From positions 124,001 to 188,000 of the forward strand of contig NZ_BAABWJ010000002.1 of the NCBI RefSeq assembly GCF_040372805.1: a stretch of 64,000 nucleotides of DNA, given 5' to 3'. Of the stretch, positions 15,673 to 24,577 are shown in pieces (positions within the stretch are counted from its first letter, which is position 1; each line of letters begins with the position of its first letter). The DNA is from Pseudoteredinibacter isoporae_A (lineage in GTDB: Bacteria > Pseudomonadota > Gammaproteobacteria > Pseudomonadales > Cellvibrionaceae). The position numbers and the translations under genes are program-made. The notes below the pieces were generated by a model. It had not been told where the DNA came from, did not search any database, and worked only from the letters and a program-made list of their open reading frames with translations.

Positions 15673-16908
15673 ATGAAAATATTGAATATAACGGCGCAGT
15701 CTTTACTGCTGTTTGTGGCTTTGCTGCTCTCTCAGGCGGTCTATGCCGGCGGCCATGACCATACTGAAGAGGCGGAGGCCACAGAAGAAACCGGACCGCG
15801 TGGAGGCAAGTTATTGCATGAAGGCAATATTGCTGTTGAGGTCACGGTCTATGAAACCGGCGTTCCCCCGGAGATGCGTGTGTTTGTCTATCGTGATGAG
15901 CAACTTGTTCCACCGTCAGAATCCCAACTGGCGATTGAACTGCATCGTATTGATGGCCAGGTAGATCAACTGAGCTTCAAAGCCGAGGGTGATTACCTTC
16001 GTGGTCAGCAAACCGTAGTTGAACCTCATTCCTATGATGTGTCTGTGCGCCTAGAGCTGCAGGGTAAGTCTTACGATTGGTCCTACGAGAGCCATGAAGG
16101 TCGAAGCCAAATCAGCGCCGCTATGGCGAAAGCATCGGGGATTGAAACCGCAATTGCGGGTCCGCAAACGTTGAATATTTCGCGTCAACTCTTTGGTGTG
16201 ATTGAAGTACCTATCGATCGTCAGGCGGGCATATACGCGCCGTACCCAAGTGTGTTGGAAAATATTCATGTCGCGATCGGTGACAAGGTTAAGGCGGGGC
16301 AGAAAATCGCCACGTTGCGCAATATTAAAACCTTGCAGCGATACAGTGTGAAAGCACCCATTGCCGGAGAGGTGGTTGAATGGATGGCGAGCATCGGCCA
16401 ACGCGTCGACGAGGAAGCTCTGGCCAGAATTGTGGATCTGTCCAAGGTCTGGGTGGAGATGTCTGCCTTCCCTGAAGATATTGAACAGTTGGCACTGGGG
16501 CAACCCGTTAGTGTGGCGGATATGCATCAGCACGAAAAAGCACCCGGTGAAATTATCTATATCGCACCGCAAATGACCGGTGGGCACATTGCTCGTGCCC
16601 GTGCGCTGATCGATAACGCTGATGGCCACTGGCGTCCGGGCATGCACGTAAAAGCGGATATTCGCACCGCTCAACGTGAAGTTGAATTGGCGGTTCGCAA
16701 CGAGGCATTGCAAGGGTTTCGCGATTTCACGGTAGTGTTTGGGCGTTTCGACGATCAGTTTGAAGTGCGCATGTTAACGCTGGGGCAGAGCGATGCTGAG
16801 TTCACCGAGATTCTGGGTGGATTAAAACCCGGCACAGAATACGCAACCACCAACAGTTTTATCATCAAAGCCGACGTTTTGAAAGACGGCGCAGCACACG
16901 ACCACTAA
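15673..16908 (+). CDS. czcB: RND periplasmic adaptor, CzcB-like
   Basis: The membrane-fusion protein that joins the inner-membrane pump to the outer-membrane channel. The 411 residues begin with a signal peptide (LLLFVALLLSQAVYA) followed by HDHTEEAEATEE, a likely metal-binding start of the mature protein. An extra N-terminal beta domain (about residues 35-120) typical of CzcB-type adaptors precedes the lipoyl/barrel-sandwich parts (IYAPYPSVLENIHVAIGDKV and YSVKAPIAGEVVEWMASIGQ) and a beta-barrel with VDLSKVWVEM. The C-terminus KDGAAHDH again carries His. It lies between czcC and czcA with gaps of 15 and 7 bases. Confidence 0.92.
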   Translation: MKILNITAQSLLLFVALLLSQAVYAGGHDHTEEAEATEETGPRGGKLLHEGNIAVEVTVYETGVPPEMRVFVYRDEQLVPPSESQLAIELHRIDGQVDQLSFKAEGDYLRGQQTVVEPHSYDVSVRLELQGKSYDWSYESHEGRSQISAAMAKASGIETAIAGPQTLNISRQLFGVIEVPIDRQAGIYAPYPSVLENIHVAIGDKVKAGQKIATLRNIKTLQRYSVKAPIAGEVVEWMASIGQRVDEEALARIVDLSKVWVEMSAFPEDIEQLALGQPVSVADMHQHEKAPGEIIYIAPQMTGGHIARARALIDNADGHWRPGMHVKADIRTAQREVELAVRNEALQGFRDFTVVFGRFDDQFEVRMLTLGQSDAEFTEILGGLKPGTEYATTNSFIIKADVLKDGAAHDH

Positions 16909-16915
16909 GGAGGCC

Positions 16916-19900
16916 ATGATGAAAAATGTAATTGCCTTTGCAGTGCAAAGGCGCTGGCTGATCTTGGCCTGTACTCTATTGCTGGCGGCGTTGGGTGTGT
17001 ATAACGCCAAGCGTTTGCCTGTAGATGCGGTGCCGGACATTACCAATGTTCAGGTGGTGATCAATGCCCAAGCTGATGGTTACTCGCCATTGGAAGCGGA
17101 GCAAAGACTGACCTACATTATCGAAAACGCCATGGCGGGTATTCCTCAGCTGGATTATACCCGCTCTCTGTCACGCTATGGCCTTGCACAGGTCAGTGTG
17201 ATTTTTCATGAAGGTACGGATATCTATTGGGCCCGGCAGCAGGTTGCTGAACGTCTGCAAGCGATTCGCAATGAACTCCCCGACGGCATAGAACCGGCAC
17301 TGGGTCCTATTTCGAGCGGCCTGGGTGAAATTTTCAGCTATGTGGTACGCGCCAAGGAAGGGGCTGTGCGTGAAGACGGTTTGGCTTACACGTCTGAAGA
17401 TTTGCGAACAATTCAGGATTGGATCGTGCGACCACAATTAATTCGCGTTCCCGGTATTACCGAAATCAACAGCATCGGTGGTTATGAGCGCGAATACGAA
17501 GTGGTTCCCGAACCAGGAAAGCTGCTGGCATACAAGGTTGACTTGCAGGACGTATTGGAAGCCTTGCAACGCAATAACCAAAATCGTGGGGCCGGTTATA
17601 TCGAGCGCAACGGTGAGCAATGGTTGATTCGATCGCCTGGGCAGTTAGAAGACCTGCAAGATATCGGTGCCGTGGTCATAGCCAAACGAGACGATGCACC
17701 GGTGCGCATCCGAGACGTGGCGGATGTACGGTACGGTAAGCAGTTGCGCAGTGGTGCGGCGACGCAAAATGGCGAAGAGGTTGTTTTGGGAACGGCCTTT
17801 ATGTTGCTTGGTGAAAACAGTCGTACGGTTTCAGAAGCGGTTGCGGAGAAATTGAATGCTGTGAACAAGAGTTTGCCCGTAGGTGTCGAAGCCGTGGCGC
17901 TATACAGTCGCACCAGTTTGGTTGACAAAACCATTGCCACTGTACGCACCAACTTATTCGAAGGTGCTGTGCTCGTGATTGTGGTGTTGTTTACGCTGTT
18001 GGGGAATATTCGCGCAGCCTTTATTGCAGCGCTGGTTATTCCACTGAGTATGCTGTTTGCGATTACGGGTATGGCAACTCATCGTGTGAGTGGCAATCTC
18101 ATGAGCTTGGGAGCGATTGATTTCGGATTGATTGTCGATGGTGCGGTGATCGTTGTGGAAAATACATTGCGTCGACTGGGGCTTGCGCAACATCGTCTCG
18201 GACGTGTGCTCACCCTTGAGGAGCGATTGGCCGAAGTGGTGGCGGGCACACGTGAAGTGATTCAGCCTGCGGTATTTGGCATGTTTATTATTATGCTGGT
18301 ATACCTGCCTATCTTTGCGCTCTCCGGGGTGGAGGGCAAAATGTTCCATCCGATGGCGTTCACGGTTGTGGCTGCATTGTTAGGTGCGATGGTGTTTTCG
18401 ATTACCTTTGTGCCGGCAACGGTGGCGATTCTTATGGGGGGCAGGATCAGTGAAAAAGAAAATGTCCTGATGGCGAAAGCCCGTCAGACGTATCAGCCGC
18501 TGTTGGCCTTGTCGATGCGAGCCCCCATGGCTGTTTTACTGGCGGCAGCAATTCTGGTGGGAGGCAGTGCCTGGCAATTGAGTCGATTGGGGTCAGAGTT
18601 TTTACCCCAGTTGGATGAGCACGATATCGCTATGCATGCCTTGCGTATCCCTGGCACGGGTTTGCAACAGTCCATTGATATGCAAATGCAGTTGGAATCG
18701 GTAGTGAGTGAGTTTGCTGAAGTGAGCCATGTGTTTTCCAAGATTGGGACGCCGGAAGTGGCTACGGATCCAATGCCACCCAGTGTTGCTGACACTTACG
18801 TGGTACTGAAGCCAAGAGAAGAATGGCCCGACCCGGATAAAAGCAAAGCTCACCTACTGAATGAACTTCGGGCTGCGGTCATGCCAGTGCCAGGTAACAA
18901 ATACGAATTTACCCAGCCAATCGAAATGCGTTTCAATGAACTGATTGCCGGTGTCCGAGCTGATGTGGCGGTGCGTGTTTACGGGGACGATATGGCGGTT
19001 TTGGAAGCAGCGGGCAAGCAGGTTGCAGAGCTATTGGGAAGTGTCGAAGGCGCGAAAGATGTTCAGCTTCAACAGTTGACTGGTTTGCCCATGCTGAGTG
19101 TGGAGCCCGAACGGGATCATTTGGCATTACTGGGTTTAACCGTGGACGATGTCCAACAGAATCTGCGTGCAGCGATTGCGGGCATTGATGCCGGTGTGAT
19201 CTACGAAGGTGATCGGCGTTTTCGTTTGTTGGTACGCTTCGACGATGAATTGCGTCAAAACACAGAAGCCCTCGCGCGTTTGCCAATTGCATTACCCGAA
19301 GATGCCAACCCCGAATTACGTTATGTCCCGCTTGGGGAAATTGCCAATATACGAACCATTCAAGGACCGAATCAGATCAATCGCCAAAGTGGTAAACGCA
19401 ATGTTGTGGTGACCGCGAATGTGGAAGGGCGGGATTTGGGGTCGTTTATCGCGGATACCCAAACTATGATGAATCAGGCGTTGGACATTCCAGCCGGTTA
19501 CTGGATCGACTATGGCGGTACCTTTAAGCAACTTCAGTCGGCCAGCGAACGTTTGACTCTCGTCGTCCCGCTAACTTTATTATTGATCCTGGGCATTTTG
19601 TACAGTACTTTCAATTCGCTGCGCGACGCTTTGATTATATTTAGCGGTGTGCCACTGGCGTTAACGGGTGGGGTAGTCGCTTTGAGTTTACGGGAAATGC
19701 CACTGTCTATTTCCGCGGTTATTGGTTTTATCGCCCTATCGGGTGTGGCGGTGTTAAACGGTGTGGTTATGTTGAGTTTTATTCGGGATCTGCGCCGTCA
19801 AGGCCGAGACTTACCGTCCGCGATTCGGGAAGGTGCCAGTGCAAGGTTGAGACCGGTCTTAATGACGGCGCTGGTCGCCAGTCTGGGATTTGTCCCTATG

Positions 19901-20032
19901 GCGTTTAATACCGGAGCCGGAGCAGAGGTGCAAAGACCGCTGGCAACGGTGGTTATTGGTGGTATTGTGTCGTCCACGTTATTAACACTGGTGTTGCTAC
20001 CTGCGCTTTATCGTTTGGTCTATAAAAAATAA
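16916..20032 (+). CDS. czcA: heavy-metal efflux RND pump, CzcA-like
   Basis: The inner-membrane proton/metal antiporter of the complex, 1038 residues, close to the usual size. Twelve hydrophobic segments in the RND pattern (one at the N-terminus, a block near 340-530, one near 865, a final block near 870-1035). The proton-relay motif IDFGLIVDGAVIVVE places Asp402, Asp408 and Glu415 at the same numbers as the essential residues of Cupriavidus CzcA. This supports Co/Zn/Cd export, but RND metal selectivity cannot be read safely by eye and a Cu/Ag role is not excluded. Translation starts after a strong AAGGAGG site; a second ATG follows at once. Confidence 0.94.
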   Translation: MMKNVIAFAVQRRWLILACTLLLAALGVYNAKRLPVDAVPDITNVQVVINAQADGYSPLEAEQRLTYIIENAMAGIPQLDYTRSLSRYGLAQVSVIFHEGTDIYWARQQVAERLQAIRNELPDGIEPALGPISSGLGEIFSYVVRAKEGAVREDGLAYTSEDLRTIQDWIVRPQLIRVPGITEINSIGGYEREYEVVPEPGKLLAYKVDLQDVLEALQRNNQNRGAGYIERNGEQWLIRSPGQLEDLQDIGAVVIAKRDDAPVRIRDVADVRYGKQLRSGAATQNGEEVVLGTAFMLLGENSRTVSEAVAEKLNAVNKSLPVGVEAVALYSRTSLVDKTIATVRTNLFEGAVLVIVVLFTLLGNIRAAFIAALVIPLSMLFAITGMATHRVSGNLMSLGAIDFGLIVDGAVIVVENTLRRLGLAQHRLGRVLTLEERLAEVVAGTREVIQPAVFGMFIIMLVYLPIFALSGVEGKMFHPMAFTVVAALLGAMVFSITFVPATVAILMGGRISEKENVLMAKARQTYQPLLALSMRAPMAVLLAAAILVGGSAWQLSRLGSEFLPQLDEHDIAMHALRIPGTGLQQSIDMQMQLESVVSEFAEVSHVFSKIGTPEVATDPMPPSVADTYVVLKPREEWPDPDKSKAHLLNELRAAVMPVPGNKYEFTQPIEMRFNELIAGVRADVAVRVYGDDMAVLEAAGKQVAELLGSVEGAKDVQLQQLTGLPMLSVEPERDHLALLGLTVDDVQQNLRAAIAGIDAGVIYEGDRRFRLLVRFDDELRQNTEALARLPIALPEDANPELRYVPLGEIANIRTIQGPNQINRQSGKRNVVVTANVEGRDLGSFIADTQTMMNQALDIPAGYWIDYGGTFKQLQSASERLTLVVPLTLLLILGILYSTFNSLRDALIIFSGVPLALTGGVVALSLREMPLSISAVIGFIALSGVAVLNGVVMLSFIRDLRRQGRDLPSAIREGASARLRPVLMTALVASLGFVPMAFNTGAGAEVQRPLATVVIGGIVSSTLLTLVLLPALYRLVYKK

Positions 20033-20039
20033 GTTGTGA

Positions 20040-20060
20040 GGTCAGAGTGTGGCTCTGACC
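20040..20060. terminator. hairpin after czcA
   Basis: GGTCAGAG and CTCTGACC around a five-base loop form a perfect eight-base-pair stem, seven bases after the czcA stop. No T-run follows, so it may be a weak terminator or an mRNA 3'-end stabiliser. Confidence 0.5.
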
Positions 20061-20085
20061 CAATCTATTCAAGTGACAAGTTGCT

Positions 20086-20598
20086 ATGAGTGATTTAGCG
20101 AATGTGCATGACGCTATTGCGAACCTCGGTATTGAGGGTGATCTCAGCGCTTACGGGGCTGAGGTTGTGAGCACCTTGTTGCTTGGTTTTCATTCACCTA
20201 AAAGCGACATTGATGTTGTCTGTTGTTATTCAGATCAATCCTCTTTTGCAACCGAACTTGCTGGGTTGTATGGGGCGTTAGAGAACTTTGAGCTAAAAGT
20301 GTGCCAGGAGTATTGTTTGTGTCGCTTTTATTTTCAGGGCTTTCAGTTTGAAATCTACGGTGAAGAAACACCCGTCATCAAACAGAACGCTTACCGGCAC
20401 TTTCAGATTATGCGTCGCGTAAAAATGCTAAGTGATGAGAAGTTCGCACGGAACGTTCGTGCATTGCGTCGCCAGGGTTTCAAGCCTGAAGCTGCAATCT
20501 GCCAATTGCTGGGAATAGACGGTGAGCCCTATCATGCCATCCTGGTTTTGGAGAACAAAACCAATGAAGCGCTAACGGAATTACTGTCTCGCCTATAG
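20086..20598 (+). CDS. DUF4269 domain protein (nucleotidyltransferase-like)
   Basis: A 170-residue cytoplasmic protein matching what I know of the DUF4269 family: a GFHSPKSDIDVVC segment with the spaced Asp pattern of the nucleotidyltransferase fold, FEIYGEETPVIKQNAYRHF in the middle, and a C-terminal GFKPEAAICQLLGIDGEPY. Family members are uncharacterised relatives of minimal nucleotidyltransferases. It follows czcA by 53 bases beyond a hairpin; a link with metal efflux is unlikely. The DIDV acidic pair suggests that a metal site is kept. Confidence 0.75.
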   Translation: MSDLANVHDAIANLGIEGDLSAYGAEVVSTLLLGFHSPKSDIDVVCCYSDQSSFATELAGLYGALENFELKVCQEYCLCRFYFQGFQFEIYGEETPVIKQNAYRHFQIMRRVKMLSDEKFARNVRALRRQGFKPEAAICQLLGIDGEPYHAILVLENKTNEALTELLSRL

Positions 20599-20639
20599 GC
20601 ACTCATTGGGCTTTACTTCTTTGCTTGTGACTCTCTATG

Positions 20640-21251
20640 TTATTTTTCTGTGTCTTTGTCTGCCAGGGTGAGGCTACGGATAATTAACTTGAAGCCTGGA
20701 CTGGTGAGTGCTTTGTCCTCAATGGGCACCTGGGTCATCATGTAAAGAGACTGGCTGTCGGACATCAGTTTTCGATGTCTTTGAATGTGGGGCACCTTGA
20801 TGGTGGCGATATCCATCGTATAGTAATAGCTGATGATATGGAGGGCTTCTCCGGTTTTGGTGACTTTATCGGCCACGGTTTTTTTGTCGACGGTAATAAA
20901 TCCATCGAAGGTGGATTGAAGTCCCTCCATTACACTCTCGGCGTATTCCTCCGCGCTGATGGTATTGGTTGCATCGAAAATCGTTAAGCTTACTAATGCC
21001 GTTCCTGGTGATTCCAAGTTGATATGCCAGCCATGTTCATCTCTACGATTTTCCTGAATCTTCCAGTTGCCAGGATACTCAAAGCTGAGTGAGTCTTGCT
21101 GAAACGTCATGGGGTTATCGAGATCGGGATGTTGCTCAGAGCAACCCATCAGCGCTGAGGTGAATATCAGGCCCAACAGTAGCATTCTTCCAATGCATAA
21201 AGCGGGTTGTGCGAAGTGGTGCGGTTTGATTGGGAATAGCATCGTATCCAT
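20640..21251 (-). CDS. putative lipoprotein, unknown function
   Basis: A 203-residue protein. The ATG at 21251 has AGGA seven bases upstream. A long N-region leads to the hydrophobic segment MLLLGLIFTSAL and the lipobox LMGCS at about residue 36, so lipidation is likely. The mature part has a PsbP/DcrB-like look: FQQDSLSFEYPGNWKIQEN near residue 50, then alternating beta-strands (TALVSLTIFDA, SYYYTMDIATIKVPH) and a closing SPGFKLIIRSL. Function is unknown. It lies after the small membrane-protein and nitronate-monooxygenase genes on the same strand. Confidence 0.72.
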   Translation of the reverse strand: MDTMLFPIKPHHFAQPALCIGRMLLLGLIFTSALMGCSEQHPDLDNPMTFQQDSLSFEYPGNWKIQENRRDEHGWHINLESPGTALVSLTIFDATNTISAEEYAESVMEGLQSTFDGFITVDKKTVADKVTKTGEALHIISYYYTMDIATIKVPHIQRHRKLMSDSQSLYMMTQVPIEDKALTSPGFKLIIRSLTLADKDTEK

Positions 21252-21287
21252 GATCTCATCCTATGTTATCGATCCTTGAGGGGGCGG

Positions 21288-21575
21288 CTAATGTTCAGGA
21301 GAATGTGGACGCTTTTTGAAGCGTTTCGCCCATCGTAGTACATAAGCCGCTAAATAGGCAGCGATGGCCGACAGAACAAACTGTCCACTCATCAACAGCG
21401 CCAACTTCGGCCAAAAATTAATTTCCTCGCTGAGGAAGCTCAGGAACCATTTGCCGGGTAGGGCAAACACTTGATATACCCAGATACCAATATGGAAAAA
21501 ATAATTCGCGGACAGCGAAGCGAATGCCAATAAGGACATCAACGCCGCGACAAGTAAGGAGCGTTTGATCATCAA
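21288..21575 (-). CDS. small inner-membrane protein, unknown
   Basis: A 95-residue protein with an N-terminal signal-anchor-like segment (LLVAALMSLLAFASLS), a second hydrophobic stretch around residues 30-48 and a third at about 56-82 (ALLMSGQFVLSAIAAYLAAYVL), ending in a basic tail KRFKKRPHSPEH that would stay in the cytoplasm. No family is recognised. It starts six bases after the stop of the nitronate monooxygenase gene on the same strand, so it is probably translated from the same message. Confidence 0.65.
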   Translation of the reverse strand: MMIKRSLLVAALMSLLAFASLSANYFFHIGIWVYQVFALPGKWFLSFLSEEINFWPKLALLMSGQFVLSAIAAYLAAYVLRWAKRFKKRPHSPEH

Positions 21576-21581
21576 AAAATC

Positions 21582-22643
21582 TCAGGTTTTGTTATTGTGC
21601 AGTCGTAAGGCAAGAACTTCTTGCCAGAGTTCGTGGCTGAGCGTGGTCGCGGACACGGCGCGGCAACCCTTACGATTGCTGCCTGACCACAATGGGCTGT
21701 AATCATCAGAATGATTGGCTTCCGCTTTGGCCCTTAGCGGCGCGACGGCGGGTGTGGCGTAGGGGAATGCAGGAGCATCACTGCATATATTCCCCAGATC
21801 CTCCATCAGTTTGTTGGAAATTCCGCGTGCCGGTCGGCCTGAAAATACATTGGTGAATGTGGTTGCACGTGTATTGTCCAGTATGGCGTCTTTATGAACT
21901 TGGCTGCTGCTGGCTTCATCACAGAGCAAGTAATTTGTGCCCAATTGTACGGCGTCTGCACCAAGGTTCAGCATCTGCTGAATATCGGCCGCAGTGGCAA
22001 TCCCGCCCGCAGCAACAATGGGCGTGTTGATGGCGCTTTTGCACTGTTTCAACAGGTCAAGCGTGCTAACTTGCGTTTGTAAATCTTCGCTGAGAAACAT
22101 TCCCCGGTGTCCGCCCGCTTCTAAACCTTGAGCAATAATGATATCAGCACCATGATCTTCGAGATACCGTGCTTCTTCCTGAGTCGTCGCGGAAGACAGC
22201 ACAATGGTTCCCCAGGATTTTACTTGCTGCATCAGTGAGTCGTTGGGTAAACCAAAATGGAAACTGATGACCGGTGGACTATAACTGGCCAGCCGATCGG
22301 CAATTGTCTGATCGAATGGGCGCCGCAAAGTGCCCAGCTCTTTCGGAGGCGAGACATCCAGAGCTTGATAATGTTTGGCCAGACGGTTTTGCCACTTGTG
22401 CAGGCTGTGCTCGTTAAGGTCAGGCATATGGTGGCAAAAGAAATTCAAATTGTAATTCGCATCCGAATGCTCACGAAAGGCCTGAATTTGCGCGTCGATT
22501 TGTTCCGGGCTCAACATCCCGCAGGGAATTGCACCGAGCCCACCAGCATTAGCCACCGCCACGGCCAAACGCCAATCCTGCGCGCCCGCCATAGGCGACT
22601 GGAGCAGGGGAATATCGATGCCAAGGGTTTCGGTAATGCTCAT
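21582..22643 (-). CDS. nitronate monooxygenase (2-nitropropane dioxygenase family)
   Basis: An FMN-dependent TIM-barrel enzyme that oxidises alkyl nitronates (or acts on related toxins). Recognisable parts are the N-terminal IPLLQSPMAGAQDWRLAVAV, the AGGLGAIPCG strand, GLEAGGHRG near residue 180 with the catalytic His region, and the phosphate-binding TPIVAAGGIA and GADAVQLGTNYL near 210-240. The 353 residues match class I enzymes. It is the first gene of a short minus-strand operon with two unknown envelope proteins. The true substrate is not certain because family members include enzymes of other specificity. Confidence 0.88.
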   Translation of the reverse strand: MSITETLGIDIPLLQSPMAGAQDWRLAVAVANAGGLGAIPCGMLSPEQIDAQIQAFREHSDANYNLNFFCHHMPDLNEHSLHKWQNRLAKHYQALDVSPPKELGTLRRPFDQTIADRLASYSPPVISFHFGLPNDSLMQQVKSWGTIVLSSATTQEEARYLEDHGADIIIAQGLEAGGHRGMFLSEDLQTQVSTLDLLKQCKSAINTPIVAAGGIATAADIQQMLNLGADAVQLGTNYLLCDEASSSQVHKDAILDNTRATTFTNVFSGRPARGISNKLMEDLGNICSDAPAFPYATPAVAPLRAKAEANHSDDYSPLWSGSNRKGCRAVSATTLSHELWQEVLALRLHNNKT

Positions 22644-22858
22644 GGTGTGTGTCCAGCGTTTCTGTGGCTTGCTTCCATTATCACTATTTGAGTGACGTTC
22701 GGATAGTTCACGGCGCGCTGAAAAGGAGATTCGTGAGCTATATTCAGTATTTCAATCGGTGATGATCACTCCGCTCCGGGAAACTCATACGAAACAAAGG
22801 GTTAGCGAAGTGTCTGCCGGTGTGTGGCGACACTTTGCCACATTGTGTCTTTCGCCTG

Positions 22859-22889
22859 TTGACCTTATAGTTGCTGGAACCTTTAGTAT
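22859..22889 (+). promoter_or_regulatory. MerR/CueR-type promoter with 19-bp spacer
   Basis: TTGACC (-35, 22859-22864) and TAGTAT (-10, 22884-22889) are separated by 19 bases, the overlong spacing that MerR-family activators correct by bending DNA. The spacer holds an imperfect dyad (CCTTATAGTTGCTGGAACCTT) in the position of known CueR/ZntR-type operators. It is 66 bases before the cueR-like gene and would drive it and the permease together, with autoregulation. Confidence 0.8.
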
Positions 22890-22897
22890 GCCTTGCC

Positions 22898-22969
22898 ATG
22901 GAGGTCGGGGGTTGCGGCGGATGCTGCTGCTCCATAATTGAAGTGAGGTCTATTTATGAATATCAGTGA
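22898..22969 (+). CDS. possible Cys-rich leader micropeptide (23 aa)
   Basis: An open frame starting about nine bases after the -10 element encodes a 23-residue peptide with the core GGCGGCCCS, four Cys within six residues, and ends inside the start of the regulator gene. If transcription starts at the expected place the message would be leaderless or nearly so for this ATG, and no ribosome site precedes it. It could bind Cu or Zn or act as a leader, but a chance frame in a GC-rich stretch is quite possible. Confidence 0.25.
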   Translation: MEVGGCGGCCCSIIEVRSIYEYQ

Positions 22970-23387
22970 AGCGGCCAAGCGTTCCGGGCTTGGGAGTAAG
23001 ACCATTCGATACTATGAAAGTATTGGTCTGGTGGCGCCCGCCAAGCGTTCTGAAAACGGTTATCGTGACTACAGCGAGCATGATGTTGAGGCCCTGCGGT
23101 TTTTGCAGCGTGCCCGCGCAACTGGCTTTGGAATTGAGGAATGTCGACAGCTTTTGGGTTTGTACGACAATGATCAGCGTCACTCATCCCATGTGAAATC
23201 TCTGGTGTTGGAAAAGGTTGAGCAGGTGGAAAGCCAGATTGCTGAGCTACAGGCTATGCGTGATACCTTGAACAGCCTTGCCAGTCGCTGTGCCGGCAAC
23301 GAAGGGCCGCAGTGTGCCATTTTGGATGAACTGTCGACGGCTGATCCTGATTCCCGTGACACCCGGACTCGGGAGGGCAAATCATGA
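22956..23387 (+). CDS. cueR: CueR-like MerR family metal-responsive regulator
   Basis: A 143-residue MerR-type activator. The N-terminal winged helix is typical (MNISEAAKRSGLGSKTIRYY), followed by the dimerisation helix (about 82-108). The metal loop has Cys112 and Cys120 separated by seven residues, and Ser77 occurs in RHSSHVK; all three positions equal those of E. coli CueR, which senses Cu(I), whereas Zn/Cd/Pb sensors carry Cys at the position near 79. It overlaps the start of the permease gene by four bases and is preceded by its own 19-spacer promoter. Cu(I) or Ag(I) sensing is therefore the best reading. Confidence 0.88.
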   Translation: MNISEAAKRSGLGSKTIRYYESIGLVAPAKRSENGYRDYSEHDVEALRFLQRARATGFGIEECRQLLGLYDNDQRHSSHVKSLVLEKVEQVESQIAELQAMRDTLNSLASRCAGNEGPQCAILDELSTADPDSRDTRTREGKS

Positions 23388-24577
23388 GTGATTGCTGTTC
23401 TAAAGATCCTAATCCAAGCTCCGACGCACCTGCGCCCGGCAATGGCTGTGCGACGAAAGAGGCAAAGCCTGGAACCGCAGGGGATAGTTGCGCGTCTGTT
23501 AAGGATTCTCACGTCAGCAGTTGCTGTGATCAAGCCAAAGACAAGCCCGATTGGTTTTTACGTATTTGTTTTGTTCTCGTTCTTTTTTTCTACAGCTTGA
23601 GCTTTGATGGCTGGCTGAAAGATGCCGGTTTGCCGGATATTTTCCTGTGGCGTTTGTCGCCGGCAATGGACGTGATGGCCCATACGGTGCATGAGCTTGT
23701 GAATACTATGTGGTTCAGTGTTGTGTTGGCGGCTCTTTTCGTTGGCTTTCTCGCGAAGATTCCCCAAAGTTTTGTGTTGTCGATTCTGGGGCGCGGCGGC
23801 AGTGTGGGTGGGCTGGGACGTGCCACGGTTGCCGGTGTGTTGATGGACTTGTGCAGTCATGGGATTTTGATGGTGGCCATGCAGCTTTATCGCAAAGGCG
23901 CCAGCCTGGGACAGGTGATGGCGTTTCTGGTCGCGAGTCCTTGGAATTCCTTATCGCTGACGTTGATTCTGATTGCTTTGATCGGTTGGCAGTGGACGTT
24001 GGCCTTTATTGTTTTATCCATGATTTTGGCATTTACCACCGGATACCTGTTCGATGCATTGAGTCGAAAAGGCCATCTTCCAGAAAACCCGTTTGCCGCA
24101 GAGTTGGAGGAAGGTTTTGATTTTTGGCCTGAAGCCAAGCGCCAGTGGGGCGAGTTGAAAATCGATAAAGCCTGGTGGGCAAGTGTTTGGGATGAAGCCA
24201 TCAGTGGCTCAAAAATGGTGGTGCGTTGGTTGCTGTTTGGCGTGTTACTGGCCGCTCTTATTCGAGGCTTTGTGAGCCTGGATGATTTTCAGCAGTATTT
24301 CGGTCCGAGCCTGCTGGGGTTGGCGGCAACTTTGGTAGCGGCGACGATTATCGAAGTGTGTTCTGAGGGTTCAACACCCATTGCGGCAGACTTGATGACT
24401 CGAGCTAATGCCCCTGGTAACAGTTTTGCTTTCCTGATGACTGGCGTAGCGACGGATTACACTGAGGTGATGGTGATTAAAGATACCATGAAGAGTTGGA
24501 AAACCGCGTTGTTTCTCCCGCTGTTGGGCGTACCTCAAGTTGTTGCGGTTGCTGTGATTTTGAATCAAATGGCGTAG
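23384..24577 (+). CDS. SO_0444-type Cu/Zn efflux permease
   Basis: A 397-residue inner-membrane protein of the permease family formerly DUF318. A Cys-rich N-terminal tail (Cys4, 5, 22, 36, 47 and 48, as CC pairs at both ends) precedes about ten hydrophobic segments. The conserved elements GVLMDLCSHGILMVAMQLY and FLVASPWNSLSLTLILIALI, with the mid-protein CSEGSTPIAADL and final GVATDYTEVMVIKD, are those of the SO_0444 family of Shewanella, annotated as Cu/Zn exporters. Translational overlap with the cueR-like gene points to copper-induced expression. Confidence 0.88.
   Translation: MSDCCSKDPNPSSDAPAPGNGCATKEAKPGTAGDSCASVKDSHVSSCCDQAKDKPDWFLRICFVLVLFFYSLSFDGWLKDAGLPDIFLWRLSPAMDVMAHTVHELVNTMWFSVVLAALFVGFLAKIPQSFVLSILGRGGSVGGLGRATVAGVLMDLCSHGILMVAMQLYRKGASLGQVMAFLVASPWNSLSLTLILIALIGWQWTLAFIVLSMILAFTTGYLFDALSRKGHLPENPFAAELEEGFDFWPEAKRQWGELKIDKAWWASVWDEAISGSKMVVRWLLFGVLLAALIRGFVSLDDFQQYFGPSLLGLAATLVAATIIEVCSEGSTPIAADLMTRANAPGNSFAFLMTGVATDYTEVMVIKDTMKSWKTALFLPLLGVPQVVAVAVILNQMA

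Noticed and set aside
22759..22941. 60-residue plus-strand frame across the copper promoter
   Set aside because: It begins upstream of the promoter and runs through the -35, spacer and -10 elements.
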